Shown here piece by piece: positions 20,330 to 32,212 of a stretch of DNA of 64,000 nucleotides. Positions within the stretch are counted from its first letter, which is position 1. Each line of letters begins with the position of its first letter. This DNA comes from Phocoena phocoena (Eukaryota > Chordata > Mammalia > Artiodactyla > Phocoenidae), in the NCBI RefSeq assembly GCF_963924675.1, contig NW_027077447.1, positions 480,001 through 544,000 of the forward strand, in the 5' to 3' direction. The notes under the pieces are model-generated. The model saw only the letters and a list, made by a program, of their open reading frames with translations. It did no database searches and was not told the DNA's origin. Made by a program: the position numbers and the translations under genes.

Positions 20330-21733
20330 AAATCCCCTGGTGTTCTCCTCACATGAATGGGACCCTTCCTACACCTAAAACATGCCTGTCACACCCAGAG
20401 GATGGTATACCGTCTGATCGGGAAAAGTTTGGAAAAGGCATCTCATCTCCTCATCTCTTGGTGCTAGGGTTCACCACTCCAGCGTCTTTACTAACAGTCT
20501 CCCCACTTGGAGATGTCAGCACTGTCAACATCCTGTTGCATACAGTTTGGAATTTGTCCAGAGGATGAAGCAGAAGGAGGAGGAACAATGAGAGACAAGT
20601 CCTAGGTGTTCGGACAGGCACATGCCACTCTAATTTCCAATCAGGAAGACGAATTGACCAAAGGCTAGGGTTGCCCATGGAAACAGAATAGGGCTTGAGG
20701 AATCCTGATGCTTTGTGGCCAGTTCCCATAAACACAAGTTGGAAAATGGAACTCAGGGGCACTAAAATTCACGAAACTGCAGAGTTGAAAATATCTATCA
20801 CTGAAAAATGTCTTGAGGAAAGTCAGAGAAAAGGACTTGTAAGCAACGGAGAATGGCAGGAAAGGGATTGGAAGAGGTAGAAAGGACTCGCCATTAAGCA
20901 CAAGCAAAGGGGCTGAACATTGCCAACATTGCAGTTGGCCAAAAAGGGTGTATGCGTCTTTTTCTGTATATATTCAAGAAAAGGGCATACACTTTTTTAG
21001 CCAACCAAACAGGTGGGCAGTGGAAATCAATACTACAAAACATATCACTTTGCATCTGTCAGAAGAGCCGTCCTCATAAAGTGTAAACACCAGAAATGCA
21101 GGACAGGGCAAGGAGAAAAGGGAGCCCTGTGAGTCTTATAGTGGAAATGTATATTGCAAACGGTCACTCTGGATAAGTCTATTGTGTTTACTAAAGCACC
21201 TAAAAAATGAGCTACCGAGCACAGGGCACTTGCACTCATGGACGTATATCTTGGGAAAAACAAAAATCGAGAGGACACAGGCACCCCAATGTTTACCACC
21301 TCTCTGTTTAAAAGATCCTCGACTAGGTTATAACTTAAATGTATCTGCAGAGAAAAAACGGACAGAGATGTGGTGATTATGTAGAGTGGAATATTACTCA
21401 GCCTGGAAATCAATGAAATACGGCCAGTTATAACAACTCCAGAGGAGTTACGTGTGATCATTCGAAGTCACATAATTCAAAAAGAAAAAGACATAAGATA
21501 TCACTAATACATGGAATGTTAACATGGCTACACATGAACTGAATTACAAAAGAGAAGAGGGTTTCAAATTAAGAAAACCAACTTATGCTTCCTTAAGGGG
21601 AAAGGTGAGTTGGGGTGCTACATAAAACCAGAGATTAAAATTAGCACAGATACCATTCCATAAGCCAAATATGTAATAGTCAAGACCTACTCCTTGCTCA
21701 ACGAAATGGACTCAACACGCCATATTCAATGCC
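20330..21733 (+). repeat. Satellite monomer M7, most diverged
   Basis: Recognisable from about phase 330 (CCTAAAACATGCCTGTCACA, 20373) to the unit end. Palindrome 20935-21004 is shortened to 70 bp and has many mismatches. Its L1-derived part is nearer to plain L1 than in other units: GTGGAATATTACTCAGCC (21387) against AATGGAATATTACTAAGCC in the L1 at 15466, where homogenised units read AATGCAATATCACTCAGC. Confidence 0.85.
20935..21004. repeat. Decayed palindrome of M7
   Basis: Left AAAAAGGGTGTATGCGTCTTTTTCTG, right CAAGAAAAGGGCATACACTTTTTTAGCC. Arms still pair over much of their length (TGTATGC with GCATACA), but several bases are lost on the right. Confidence 0.7.
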
Positions 21734-23480
21734 TAAGAATATACCGGATTAGTAAGAATCTTAAAACCCATGGGCTTATATGTCTCCGTAAGAGAAACAA
21801 GCGCGTGTACAGCAGCATAAACGAAGCAGTGAAAATGCGATAAATCCCATTATTAAAATAAATTTCAAAAACAAAACACAATGACAGTGAAATAGAGAGC
21901 AATTCTTAAATAATTCACTCAGGGCATGTGATGCAACCTGGATTTACCACATCTACACCCAGAGCTGGTTCAGACATAAGGCTGGACACTTCAGGCTGAT
22001 AGCATTGGTGAGTTTCAGTAAACAAATGCAGATCCTTTGAAGTCATACTGCATGGTACCCATTCCAAGGGTCCCAACTCTCCAGGTTCAAGGGATTCTTT
22101 CTTCAGCTAAAACATGCGTGGGAAACGCCGAGTATGGTCCACCGTGTGATTGGGAAACGACTTAAAATGCATCTCAGTTTTCGTATCCTGCTCCTCGGGT
22201 TCACCATTCCAGAGGGTTTACTAACACTCTCCCCGCTTGGAGAGTCAGTGCCTTTAACCTCCTGTTTGGCACAGCTTGCAATTTCTGCGCAAGATGAACA
22301 GGAATAGTGAGAACCAATGAGAGACTAGCTATAGGTATTTGCACGGTCAAATGTAAGGCTCATTTCCCACCAGGAAGAGGAATTAACCAAAGGCTCAGCG
22401 TGCCCTGCCGGAAACAGATTAGGGCCTGAAGCAATCCTGCGGTTTTGTGCCCAGCTCACAAGAAAGCGAGTTGAAGAAAGGAGCTCAGGGTCACTGTAAT
22501 TCACAAACCTGCAGAGTTATAAATGACAGCTATCCTCCAAAAATATATTGAAGTAAGCCTGCGAAGGGGACGTGAAAGCGGGGCAGAATTTCAGAAAAAA
22601 GATTGCAGGGGGTAGACTGGATTTGCCCAGAAAGCATAGGAAAAGAGGCAGAACGTCGACAATGGTGCACTTGGCCAAAAAGTGCGTATGAATTTTTTCC
22701 TGAATATATTCAGGAAAAAACGCATACGCCCTTTTTCGCAAACCAAGCAAGCCTGTAAAGGAAATCTGCACTACAATGAAGTCTAACTGCCCCCTGGGCA
22801 AAAGGGCCATCTGAGAAAAGTGTAAAATCCAGAAAGTTAGGAAAGGATATGGAGAACAGGGAGCCTTGTTATGCTGATTGGCAGGATGTAAATTGCCAGC
22901 AGCCACCCTGGAGAAGTGTATGGTGTTTCCTGAAATCCATAAGAAACAAAGCAACACAGCCTATGGCACTTCCACTTATGGTCCCAAAGATTACGGAAAT
23001 TAAATTCAAAAACAGACAGCCACCCCAATGTTTGGGACGGCTGTGTTCACAAGAAGCTCATCTGCAGTACCAGGTAAATATCCCAGAAAGCAAAAAATGG
23101 ATAAAGAAGTTGTGGCACGTATGTGCAATACAATATCACTCAGCAATGAAATCTGTGTCATCAGGCCCGTAGCGGCATAGTGAGTGGATGCAGGTACGGT
23201 GATTCTACGTGAACTACGTCACACAGAAAAAGAAACATCATAAGATATCACTAATACACGGAATATAAACTTGACTACACATGAACAGAATTACAAAACA
23301 GAACAGGGTCTCAAATTTAGAAAACCAACTAGTGCTTGCTTATGGGGAAAGGTGCGTTGGGGTGCTGCATAAAACCAGAGACTGAAATTAGCACAGATAA
23401 CATTCCATAAGCCAAATATGTAATAGACAAGACCTACTCCTTGCTCAACGGAATGGACGCAACACCACATATTCAACGCC
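21734..23480 (+). repeat. Satellite monomer M8
   Basis: 1747 bp, diverged. Palindrome 22671-22742 has GTGCGTATGAA on the left but ACGCCC on the right, so the right arm already has the form of the homogenised array while the left has not. The ORF2 relic is open at 22849-23172. Confidence 0.95.
22849..23172 (+). pseudogene. L1 ORF2 C-terminal relic in M8
   Basis: A 107-codon frame with PWRSVWCFLK, KKWIKKLWHV and QYHSAMK in the same order as in M2. Not a gene; part of a satellite unit. Confidence 0.7.
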
Positions 23481-25227
23481 TAGGAATATACCTGACTAGG
23501 AAGAATCTTAAAACCCATGGATTTATACGTCTCCGTAAGAGAACCAAGCGTGTGTACAGCGCCATAAACGCAGCAGTGAAAATCCGATAAATCCCATTAT
23601 CAAAATAAATTTCAAAAACAAAACACAAAGACAGTGAAATAGAGAGCAATTCTTAAATAATTCACTCAGGGCATGTGATGCAACCGGGATTGACCACAAC
23701 TACACCCAGAGCTGGTTGAGACATAAGGCTGGACACTTCAGGCTGATAGCATTGGTGAGTTTCGGTGAGCAAATGCAGACCCTTTGAAGTCATACTGCAT
23801 GGTACCCATTCCATGGGTCCCAACTCTCCAGGTTCAAAGGATTCTTCCTCTGGCTAAAACATGCATGAGAAACCCAGAGTATCGTCCACCGTGTGATTGG
23901 GAAACAATTTAAAATGCATCTCAGTTTTTGTAATCTTGTCCTCGGGTTCACCATTCCAGATGCTTTACTAACAATCTCCCCACTTGGAGAGTCAGTGCCT
24001 TTAACCTCGTATTTGGCACAGCTTGCAATTTCTGTGCAAGATGAACAGGAATAGGAGAAGCAATGAGAGACTAGATGTAGGTGTCTGCACGGGCAAATGT
24101 AACGCTCATTTACCACCAGGAAGAGGAATTAACCAAAGGCTCAGCGTGCCCTGCCGGAAACAGATTAGGGCCTGAAGCAATCCTGCGGTTTTGGGCCCAG
24201 CTCACAAGAAAGCGAATTGAAGAAAGGAGCTCAGGGGCACTGTAATTCACAAACCTGCAGAGTTATAAATGACAGCTATCCTCCAAAAATATATTGAAGT
24301 AAGCCTGCGAAGGGGACTGGAAGGCGGGCCAAAATTTTAGGAAAACGATTGCAGGGGGTAGACTGCAATTGCCTTGAAAGCATAGGAAAAGAGGCAAAAC
24401 GTCGACAATGATGCACTTGGCCAAAAAGGGCATATGCGTTTTTTCCTGAATATATTCAGGAAAAAATGCATACGCACTTCTTGGCCAACGAAGCAAGCCT
24501 GTAAAGGAAATCTACACTACAATGAAATCTCCCTGCCCCCCCGGGCAAAAGGGCCATCTGAAAAAAGTGTAAAATCCAGAAAGGTAGGACAGGATATGGA
24601 GAACAGGGAGCCTTGTTATGCTGATTGGCAGGATGTAAATTGTGAACAGCCACCCTGGAGAAGTGTATGGTGTTTCCTGAAACACGTAAGAAATAAAGCA
24701 ACACAGCCTATGGCAATTGCACTTATGGTCCTATTGCTTAGGGAAATTAAAATCAAAAACTGAGAGCCACCCCAAAGTTTGGGACGGCTGTGTTCCCAAG
24801 AAGCTCGTCTACAGTACCAGGTAAATATCCCAGAAAGCAGAAAATGGATAAAGAAGTTGTGGCACGTACGTGCAATGCAATATCACTCAGCAATGAAATC
24901 TGTGTCATCAGGCCCGTAGCGGCATAGTGAGTGGATGCAGGTACGGTGATTCTACGTGAACTACGTCACACAGAAAAAGAAACATCATAAGATATCACTA
25001 ATACACGGAATGTAAACTTGACTACACATGAACTGAATTACAAAACAGAACAGGGTCTCAAATTTAGCAAACCAACTAGTGCTTGCTTATGGGGAAAGGT
25101 GCCTTGGGGTGCTGCATAAAACCAGAGACTGAAATTAGCACAGATAACTTTCCATAAGCCAAATATGTAATAGACAAGACCTACTCCTTGCTCAACGAAA
25201 TGGACCCAACACCACATATTCAACGCC
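23481..25227 (+). repeat. Satellite monomer M9
   Basis: 1747 bp. Palindrome 24417-24488 has GGGCAT left and ACGCAC right. The ORF2 relic is interrupted by a stop (CTGAGAGCC, near 24760). Confidence 0.95.
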
Positions 25228-26971
25228 TAGGAATATACCTGACTAGGAAGAATCTTAAAACCCATTGATTTATATGTCTCCGTAAGAGAATCAAGCGTGT
25301 GTACAGCGGACAAACGCAGCAGTGAAAATCCGATAAATCCCATTATCAAAATAAATTTCGAAAACAAAACACAAAGACAGTGAAATAGAGAGCAATTCTT
25401 AAATAATTCACTCAGGGCATGTGATGCAACCGGGATTGACCACATCTACCCCAAGAGCTGGTTGAGACATAAGGCTGGACACTTCAGGCTGATAGCATTG
25501 GTGAGTTTCGGTGAGCAAATGCAGACCCTTTGAAGTCATACTGCATGGTACCCATTCCATGGGTCCCAACTCTCCAGGTTCAAGGGATTCTTCCTCCAGC
25601 TAAAACATGCATGGGAAACCCAGAGTATCGTCCACCGTGTGATTGGGAAACGATTTAAAATGCATCTCAGTTTTCGTATCCTGGTCCTCGGTTTCACCAA
25701 TCCAGATGCTTTACTAACACTCTACCCGCTTGGAGAGTCAGTGCCTTTAACCTCCTCTTTGGCACGGCTTCCAATTTCTGTGCAAGATGAACAGGAATAC
25801 GGCGAACCAATGAGAGACTAGCTGTAGGTGTCTGCACGGGCAAATGTAACCCTCATTGCCCACCAGGAAGAGGAATTAAACAAAGGCTCAGTGTGCCCTG
25901 CTGGAAACAGAGTAGGGCCTTAAGCAATCCTGTAGTTTTGTGCCCAGCTCACAAGAAAGCGAGTTGAAGAATGGAGCTCAGGGGCACTGTAATTCACAAA
26001 CCTGCAGAGTTATAAATGACAGCTATCTTCCAAAAGTATATTGAAGTAAGCCTGCGAAGGGGACTTGAAAGCGGGGCAGAATTTCAGGAAAACGATTGCA
26101 GGGGGTAGACTGGAATTGCCCTGAAAGCATAGAAAAAGAGGCACAACGTCGACAATGATGCACTTGGCCAAAAAGTGCGTATGTGTTTTTTCCTGAATAT
26201 ATTCAGGAAAAAACGCATACGCCCTTTTTGGCCAACCAAGCAAGCCTGTAAAGCAATCTGCACTACAATGAAATCTCACTGCCCTCCGGGCAAAAGGGCC
26301 ATCTGAAAAATGTGTAAAACCCAGAAAGGAAGGACAGGATATGGAGAACAGGCAGCCTTGTTATGCTGATTGGCAGGATGTAAATTTTGAACAGCCACCC
26401 TGGAGAAGTGTATGGTGTTTCCTGAAACACGTAAGAAATAAAGCAACACAGCCTATGGCAATTGCACTTATTGTCCTATTCCTTAGGGAAATTAAAATCA
26501 AAAACAGACAGCCACCCCAATATTTGGGACGGCTGTGTTCCCAAGAAGCTCGTCTACAGTACCAGGTAAATATCCCAGAAAGCAAAAAATGGATAAAGAA
26601 GTTGTGGCACGTACGGGCAATGCAATATCACTCAGCAATGAAAGCTGTGTCATCAGGCCCGTAGCGGCATAGTGAGTGGATGCAGGTACGGTGATTCTAC
26701 GTGAACTACGTCACACAGAAAAAGAAACATCATAAGATATCACTAATACACGGAATGTAAACTTGACTACACATGAACTGAATTACAAAACAGAACAGGG
26801 TCTCAAATTTAGAAAACCAACTAGTGCTTGCTTATGGGGAAAGGTGCGTTGGGGTGCTTCATAAACCAGAGACTGAAATTAGCACAGATAACTTTCCATA
26901 AGCCAAATATGTAATAGACAAGACCTACTCCTTGCTCAACGAAATGGACCCAACACCACATATTCAACGCC
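25228..26971 (+). repeat. Satellite monomer M10
   Basis: 1744 bp. Palindrome 26164-26235 has GTGCGTATGTG left and ACGCCC right, an intermediate arrangement like M8. The ORF2 relic is open at 26341-26664. Confidence 0.95.
26341..26664 (+). pseudogene. L1 ORF2 C-terminal relic in M10
   Basis: Last unit to the right in which the 107-codon frame is open. In M11 and onward TCCTATAGCTTACGG introduces an in-frame stop at the corresponding place (CTATTCCTTAGGG here). Confidence 0.7.
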
Positions 26972-28718
26972 TAGGAATATACCTGACTAGGAAGAATCTT
27001 AAAACCCATGGATATATATGTCTCCGTAAGAGAATCAAGCGTGTGTACAGCGGCATAAACGCAGCAGTGAAAATCCGATAAATCCCATTATCAAAATAAA
27101 TTTCAAAAAAAAATCATAAAGACAGTGAAATAGAGAGCAATTCTTAAATAATTCACTCAGGGCATGTGATGCAACCGGGATTTAACACATCTACACCCAG
27201 AGCTGGTTGAGACATAAGGCTGGACACTTCAGGCTGATAGCATTGGTGAGTTTCGGTGAGCAAATGCAGACCCTTTGAAGTCATACTGCATGGTACCCAT
27301 TCCATGGGTCCCAACTCTCCAGGTTCAAGGGATTCTTCCTCCAGCTAAAACATGCATGGGAAACCAAGAGTATCGTCCACCATGTGATTGGGAAATGATT
27401 TAAAATGCATCTCAGTTTTCGTATCCTGGTCCTCGGGTTCACCATTCCAGATGCTTTACTAACACTCTCCCCGCTTGGAGAGTCAGTGCCTTTAACCTCC
27501 TCTTTGGCACAGCTTGCAATTTCTGTGCAAAATGAACAGGAATAGGGAGAACCAATGAGAGACTAGCTGTAGGTGTCTGCACGGGCAAATGTAACGCTCA
27601 TTGCCCACCAGAAAGAGGAATTAAACAAAGGCTCAGTGTGCCCTGCTGGAAACAGATTAGGGCCTGAAGCAATCCTGCGGTTTTGTGCCCAGCTCACAAG
27701 AAAGCGAGTTGAAGAAAGGAGCTCAGGGGCACTGTAATTCACAAACCTGCAGAGTTATAAATGACAGCTTTCCTCCAAAAATATATTGAAGTAAGCCTGC
27801 GAAGGGGACTTGAAAGCGGGGCAGAATTTCAGGAAAACGATTGCAGGGGGTAGACTGGAATTGCCCTGAAAGCATAGGAAAAGAGGCAGAACGTCGACAA
27901 TGATGCACTTGGCCAAAAAGGGCGTATGCGTTTTTTCCTGAATATATTCAGGAAAAAACGCATACGCCCTTTTTGGCCAACCAAGCAAGCCTGTAAATGA
28001 AATCTGCACTACAATGAAGTCTCACTGCCCCCCTGGCAAAAGGGCCATCTGAAAAAAGTGTAAAATCCAGAAAGGTAGGACAGGATATGGAGAACAGGGA
28101 GCCTTGTTATGCTGATTGGCAGGATGTAAATTGCCAGCAGCCACCCTGGAGAAGTGTATGGTGTTTCCTGAAACACGAAAGAAACAAAGCAACACAGCCT
28201 ATGGCACTTCCACTTATGGTCCTATAGCTTACGGAAATTAAAATCAAAAACGGACAGCCACCCCAATATTTGAGACGGCTGTGTTCACAAGAAGCTCGTC
28301 TACAGTATCAGGTAAATATCCCAGAAAGCAAAAAATGGATAAAGAACTTGTGGCACGTACGTACAATGCAATATCACTCAGCAATGAAATCTGTGTCATC
28401 AGGCCCATAGCGGCATAGTGAGTGGATGCAGGTACGGTGATTCTACGTGAACTACGTCACACAGAAAAAGAAACATCATAAGATATCACTAATACACGGA
28501 ATGTAAACTTGACTACACATGAACTGAATTACAAAACAGAACAGGGTCTCAAATTTAGAAAACCAACTAGTGCTTGCTTATGGGGAAAGGTGCCTTGGGG
28601 TGCTGCATAAAACCAGAGACTGAAATTAGCACAGATAACTTTCCATAAGCCCAATATGTAATAGACAAGACCTACTCCTTGCTCAACGAAATGGACCCAA
28701 CACCACATATTCAACGCC
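26972..28718 (+). repeat. Satellite monomer M11 (type A)
   Basis: First homogenised unit. Perfect palindrome 27909-27980. It keeps CACTAATAC and AAAACAGAACAGGG, the older forms of two A markers. Confidence 0.95.
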
Positions 28719-30465
28719 TAGGAATATACCTGACTAGGAAGAATCTTAAAACCCATGGATATATATGTCTCCGTAAGAGAATCAAGGGTGTGTACAGCGG
28801 CCGAAAGGCAGCAGTGAAAATCCGATAAATCCCATTATCAAAATAAATTTCGAAAACAAAACACAAAGACAGTGAAATAGAGAGCAATTCTTAAATAATT
28901 CACTCAGGGCATGTGATGCAACCGGGATTGACCACATCTACACCCAGAGCTGGTTGAGACATAAGGCTGGACACTTCAGGCTGATAGCATTGGTGAGTTT
29001 AGGTGAGCAAATGCACACCCTTTGAAGTCATACTGTATGGTACCTATTCCATGGGCCCCAACTCTTCAGGTTCAAGGGATTCTTCCTCCAGCTAAAACAT
29101 GCATGTGAAACCCACAGTATGGTCCACCGTGTTATGGGGAAATGATTTAAAATGCATCTCAGTTTTCGTATCCTGGTCCTCGGGTTCACCATTCCAGATG
29201 ATTTACTAACAGTCTCCCTGCTTGGAGAGTCAGTGCCTTTAACCTCCTGTTTGGCACAGCTTGCAATTTCTGTGCAAGATGAACAGGAATAGGGAGAACC
29301 AATGAGAGACTAGCTGTAGGTGTCTGCACGGGCAAATGTAATGCTCATTTCCCACCAGGAAGAGGAATTTACCAAAGGCTCAGCATGCCCTGCCCGAAAC
29401 AGATTAGGGCCTGAAGCAATCCTGCGGTTTTGTGCCCAGTTCACAAGAAAGCGAGTTGAAGAAAGGAGCTCAGGGGCACTGTAATTCACAAACCTGCAGA
29501 GTTATAAATGACAGCTATCCTCCAAAAATATATTGAAGTAAGCCTGCGAAGGGGACTTGAAAGCGGGGCAGAATTTCAGGAAAACGATTGCAGGGGGTAG
29601 ACTGGAATTGCCCTGAAAGCATAGGAAAAGAGGCAGAACGTCGACAATGATGCACTTGGCCAAAAAGGGCGTATGCGTTTTTTCCTGAATATATTCAGGA
29701 AAAAACGCATACGCCCTTTTTGGCCAACCAAGCAAGCCTGTAAAGGAAATCTGCACTACAATGAAGTCTCACTGCCCCCCGGGCAAGAGGGCCATCTGAA
29801 AAAAGTGTAAAATCCAGAAAGGTAGGACAGGATATGGAGAACAGGGAGCCTTGTTATGCTGATTGGCAGGATGTAAATTGCCAGCAGCCAGCCTGGAGAA
29901 GTGTATGGTGTTTCCTGAAACACATAAGAAACAAAGCAACACAGTCTATGGCACTTCCACTTATGGTCCTATAGCTTACGGAAATTAAAATCAAAAACAG
30001 ACAGCCACCCCAATATTTGGGACGGCTGTGTTCACAAGAAGCTCGTCTACAGTAACAGGTAAATATCCCAGAAAGCAAAATATGGATAAAGAAGTTGTGG
30101 CACGTACGTACAATGCAATATCACTCAGCAATGAAATCTGTGTCATCAGGCCCGTAGCGGCATAGTGAGTGGATGCAGGTACGGTGATTCTACGTGAACT
30201 ACGTCACACAGAAAAAGAAACATCATAAGATATCACGAATACACGGAATGTAAACTTGACTACACATGAACTGAATTACAAAACACAACAGGGTCTCAAA
30301 TTTAGAAAACCAACTAGTGCTTGCTTATGGGGAAAGGTGCGTTGGGGTGCTTCATAAAACCAGAGACTGAAATTAGCACAGATAACTTTCCATAAGCCAA
30401 ATATGTAATAGACAAGACCTACTCCTTGCTCAACGAAATGGACCCAACACCACATATCCAACGCC
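28719..30465 (+). repeat. Satellite monomer M12 (type B)
   Basis: Reference B unit with B markers from end to end. Perfect palindrome 29656-29727. Confidence 0.95.
29656..29727. repeat. 72-bp perfect palindrome in the homogenised array (M12 example)
   Basis: Same sequence as in M2, without a mismatch. Equivalent copies recur at 1,747-bp spacing through M31, nearly all perfect; exceptions are M13 (one change in the right arm, ACGTCC) and M16 (one in the left arm, GCGTTCTTTCC). Confidence 0.9.
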
Positions 30466-32212
30466 TACGAATATACCTGACTAGGAAGAATCTTAAAACC
30501 CTTGGATATATATGTCTCCGTAAGAGAATCAAGCGTGTGTACAGCGGCATAAACGCAGCAGTGAAAATCCGATAAATCCCGTTATCAAAATAAATTTCAA
30601 AAAAAAATCATAAAGACAGTGAAATAGAGAGCAATTCTTAAATAATTCACTCAGGGCATGTGATGCAACCGGGATTTAACACATCTACACCCAGAGCTGG
30701 TTGAGACATAAGGCTGGACACTTCAGGCTGATAGCATTGGTGAGTTTCGGTGAGCAAATGCAGACCCTTTGAAGTCATACTGCATGGTACCCATTCCATG
30801 GGTCCCAACTCTCCAGGTTCAAGGGATTCTTCCTCCAGCTAAAACATGCATGGGAAACCAAGAGTATCGTCCACCATGTGATTGGGAAATGATTTAAAAT
30901 GCATCTCAGTTTTCGTATCCTGGTCCTCGGGTTCACCATTCCAGATGCTTTACTAACACTCTCCCCGCTTGGAGAGTCAGTGCCTTTAACCTCCTCTTTG
31001 GCACAGCTTGCAATTTCTGTGCAAAATGAACAGGAATAGGGAGAACCAATGAGAGACTAGCTGTAGGTGTCTGCACGGGCAAATGTAATGCTCATTGCCC
31101 ACCAGGAAGAGGAATTAAACAAAGGCTCAGTGTGCCCTGCTGGAAACAGATTAGGGCCTGAAGCAATCCTGGGGTTTTGTGACCAGCTCACAAGAAAGCG
31201 AGTTGAAGAAAGGAGCTAAGGGGCACTGTAATTCACAAACCTGCAGAGTTATAAATGACAGCTTTCCTCCAAAAATATATTGAAGTAAGCCTGCGAAGGG
31301 GACTTGAAAGCGGGGCAGAATTTCAGGAAAACGATTGCAGGGGGTAGACTGGAATTGCCCTGAAAGCATAGGAAAAGAGGCAGAACGTCGACAATGATGC
31401 ACTTGGCCAAAAAGGGCGTATGCGTTTTTTCCTGAATATATTCAGGAAAAAACGCATACGTCCTTTTTGGCCAACCAAGCAAGCCTGTAAATGAAATCTG
31501 CACTACAATGAAGTCTCACTGCCCCCCTGGCAAAAGGGCCATCTGAAAAAAGTGTAAAATCCAGAAAGGTAGGACAGGATATGGAGAACAGGGAGCCTTG
31601 TTATGCTGATTGGCAGGATGTAAATTGCCAGCAGCCACACTGGAGAATTGTATGGTGTTTCCTGAAACACGAAAGAAACAAAGCAACACAGCCTATGGCA
31701 CTTCCACTTATGGTCCTATAGCTTACGGAAATTAAAATCAAAAACAGACAGCCACCCCAATATTTGAGACGGCTGTGTTCACAAGAAGCTCGTCTACAGT
31801 ATCAGGTAAATATCCCAGAAAGCAAAAAATGGATAAAGAACTTGTGGCACGTACGTACAATGCAATATCACTCAGCAATGAAATCTGTGTCATCAGGCCC
31901 ATAGCGGCATAGTGAGTGGATGCAGGTACGGTGATTCTACGTGAACTACGTCACACAGAAAAAGAAACATCATAAGATATCACGAATACACGGAATGTAA
32001 ACTTGACTACACATGAACTGAATTACAAAATAGAAAAGGGTCTCAAATTTAGAAAACCAACTAGTGCTTGCTTATGCGGAAAGGTGCCTTGGGGTGCTGC
32101 ATAAAACCAGAGACTGAAATTAGCACAGATAACTTTCCATAAGCCCAATATGTAATAGACAAGACCTACTCCTTGCTCAATGAAATGGACCCAACACCAC
32201 ATATTCAACGCC
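30466..32212 (+). repeat. Satellite monomer M13 (type A)
   Basis: Begins CTACGAATATACC, a private change in the landmark. Palindrome 31403-31474 with one right-arm mismatch. Confidence 0.95.

Larger units (their letters stand above)
20330..26971. repeat. 1.75-kb satellite array, diverged left edge of the main block (M7-M10)
   Basis: M7 is the most diverged unit in the window; M8, M9 and M10 become progressively closer to the homogenised sequence. Landmark starts at 21734, 23481, 25228 and 26972 give periods of 1747, 1747 and 1744 bp. Confidence 0.95.

Noticed and set aside
29502..29756. An 84-codon minus-strand open frame found in almost every monomer (also near 2529, 31249, 38237 and so on).
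   Set aside because: It reads through the palindrome, and it recurs because the DNA is repeated. It shows no domain, start context or coding constraint, and it overlaps L1-derived sequence in antisense.
30276..30461. A 61-codon minus-strand frame and other recurrent 61-74-codon frames in the satellite.
   Set aside because: Antisense to the L1 3' UTR or ORF2 relic, and conserved only to the extent that the units themselves are homogenised.
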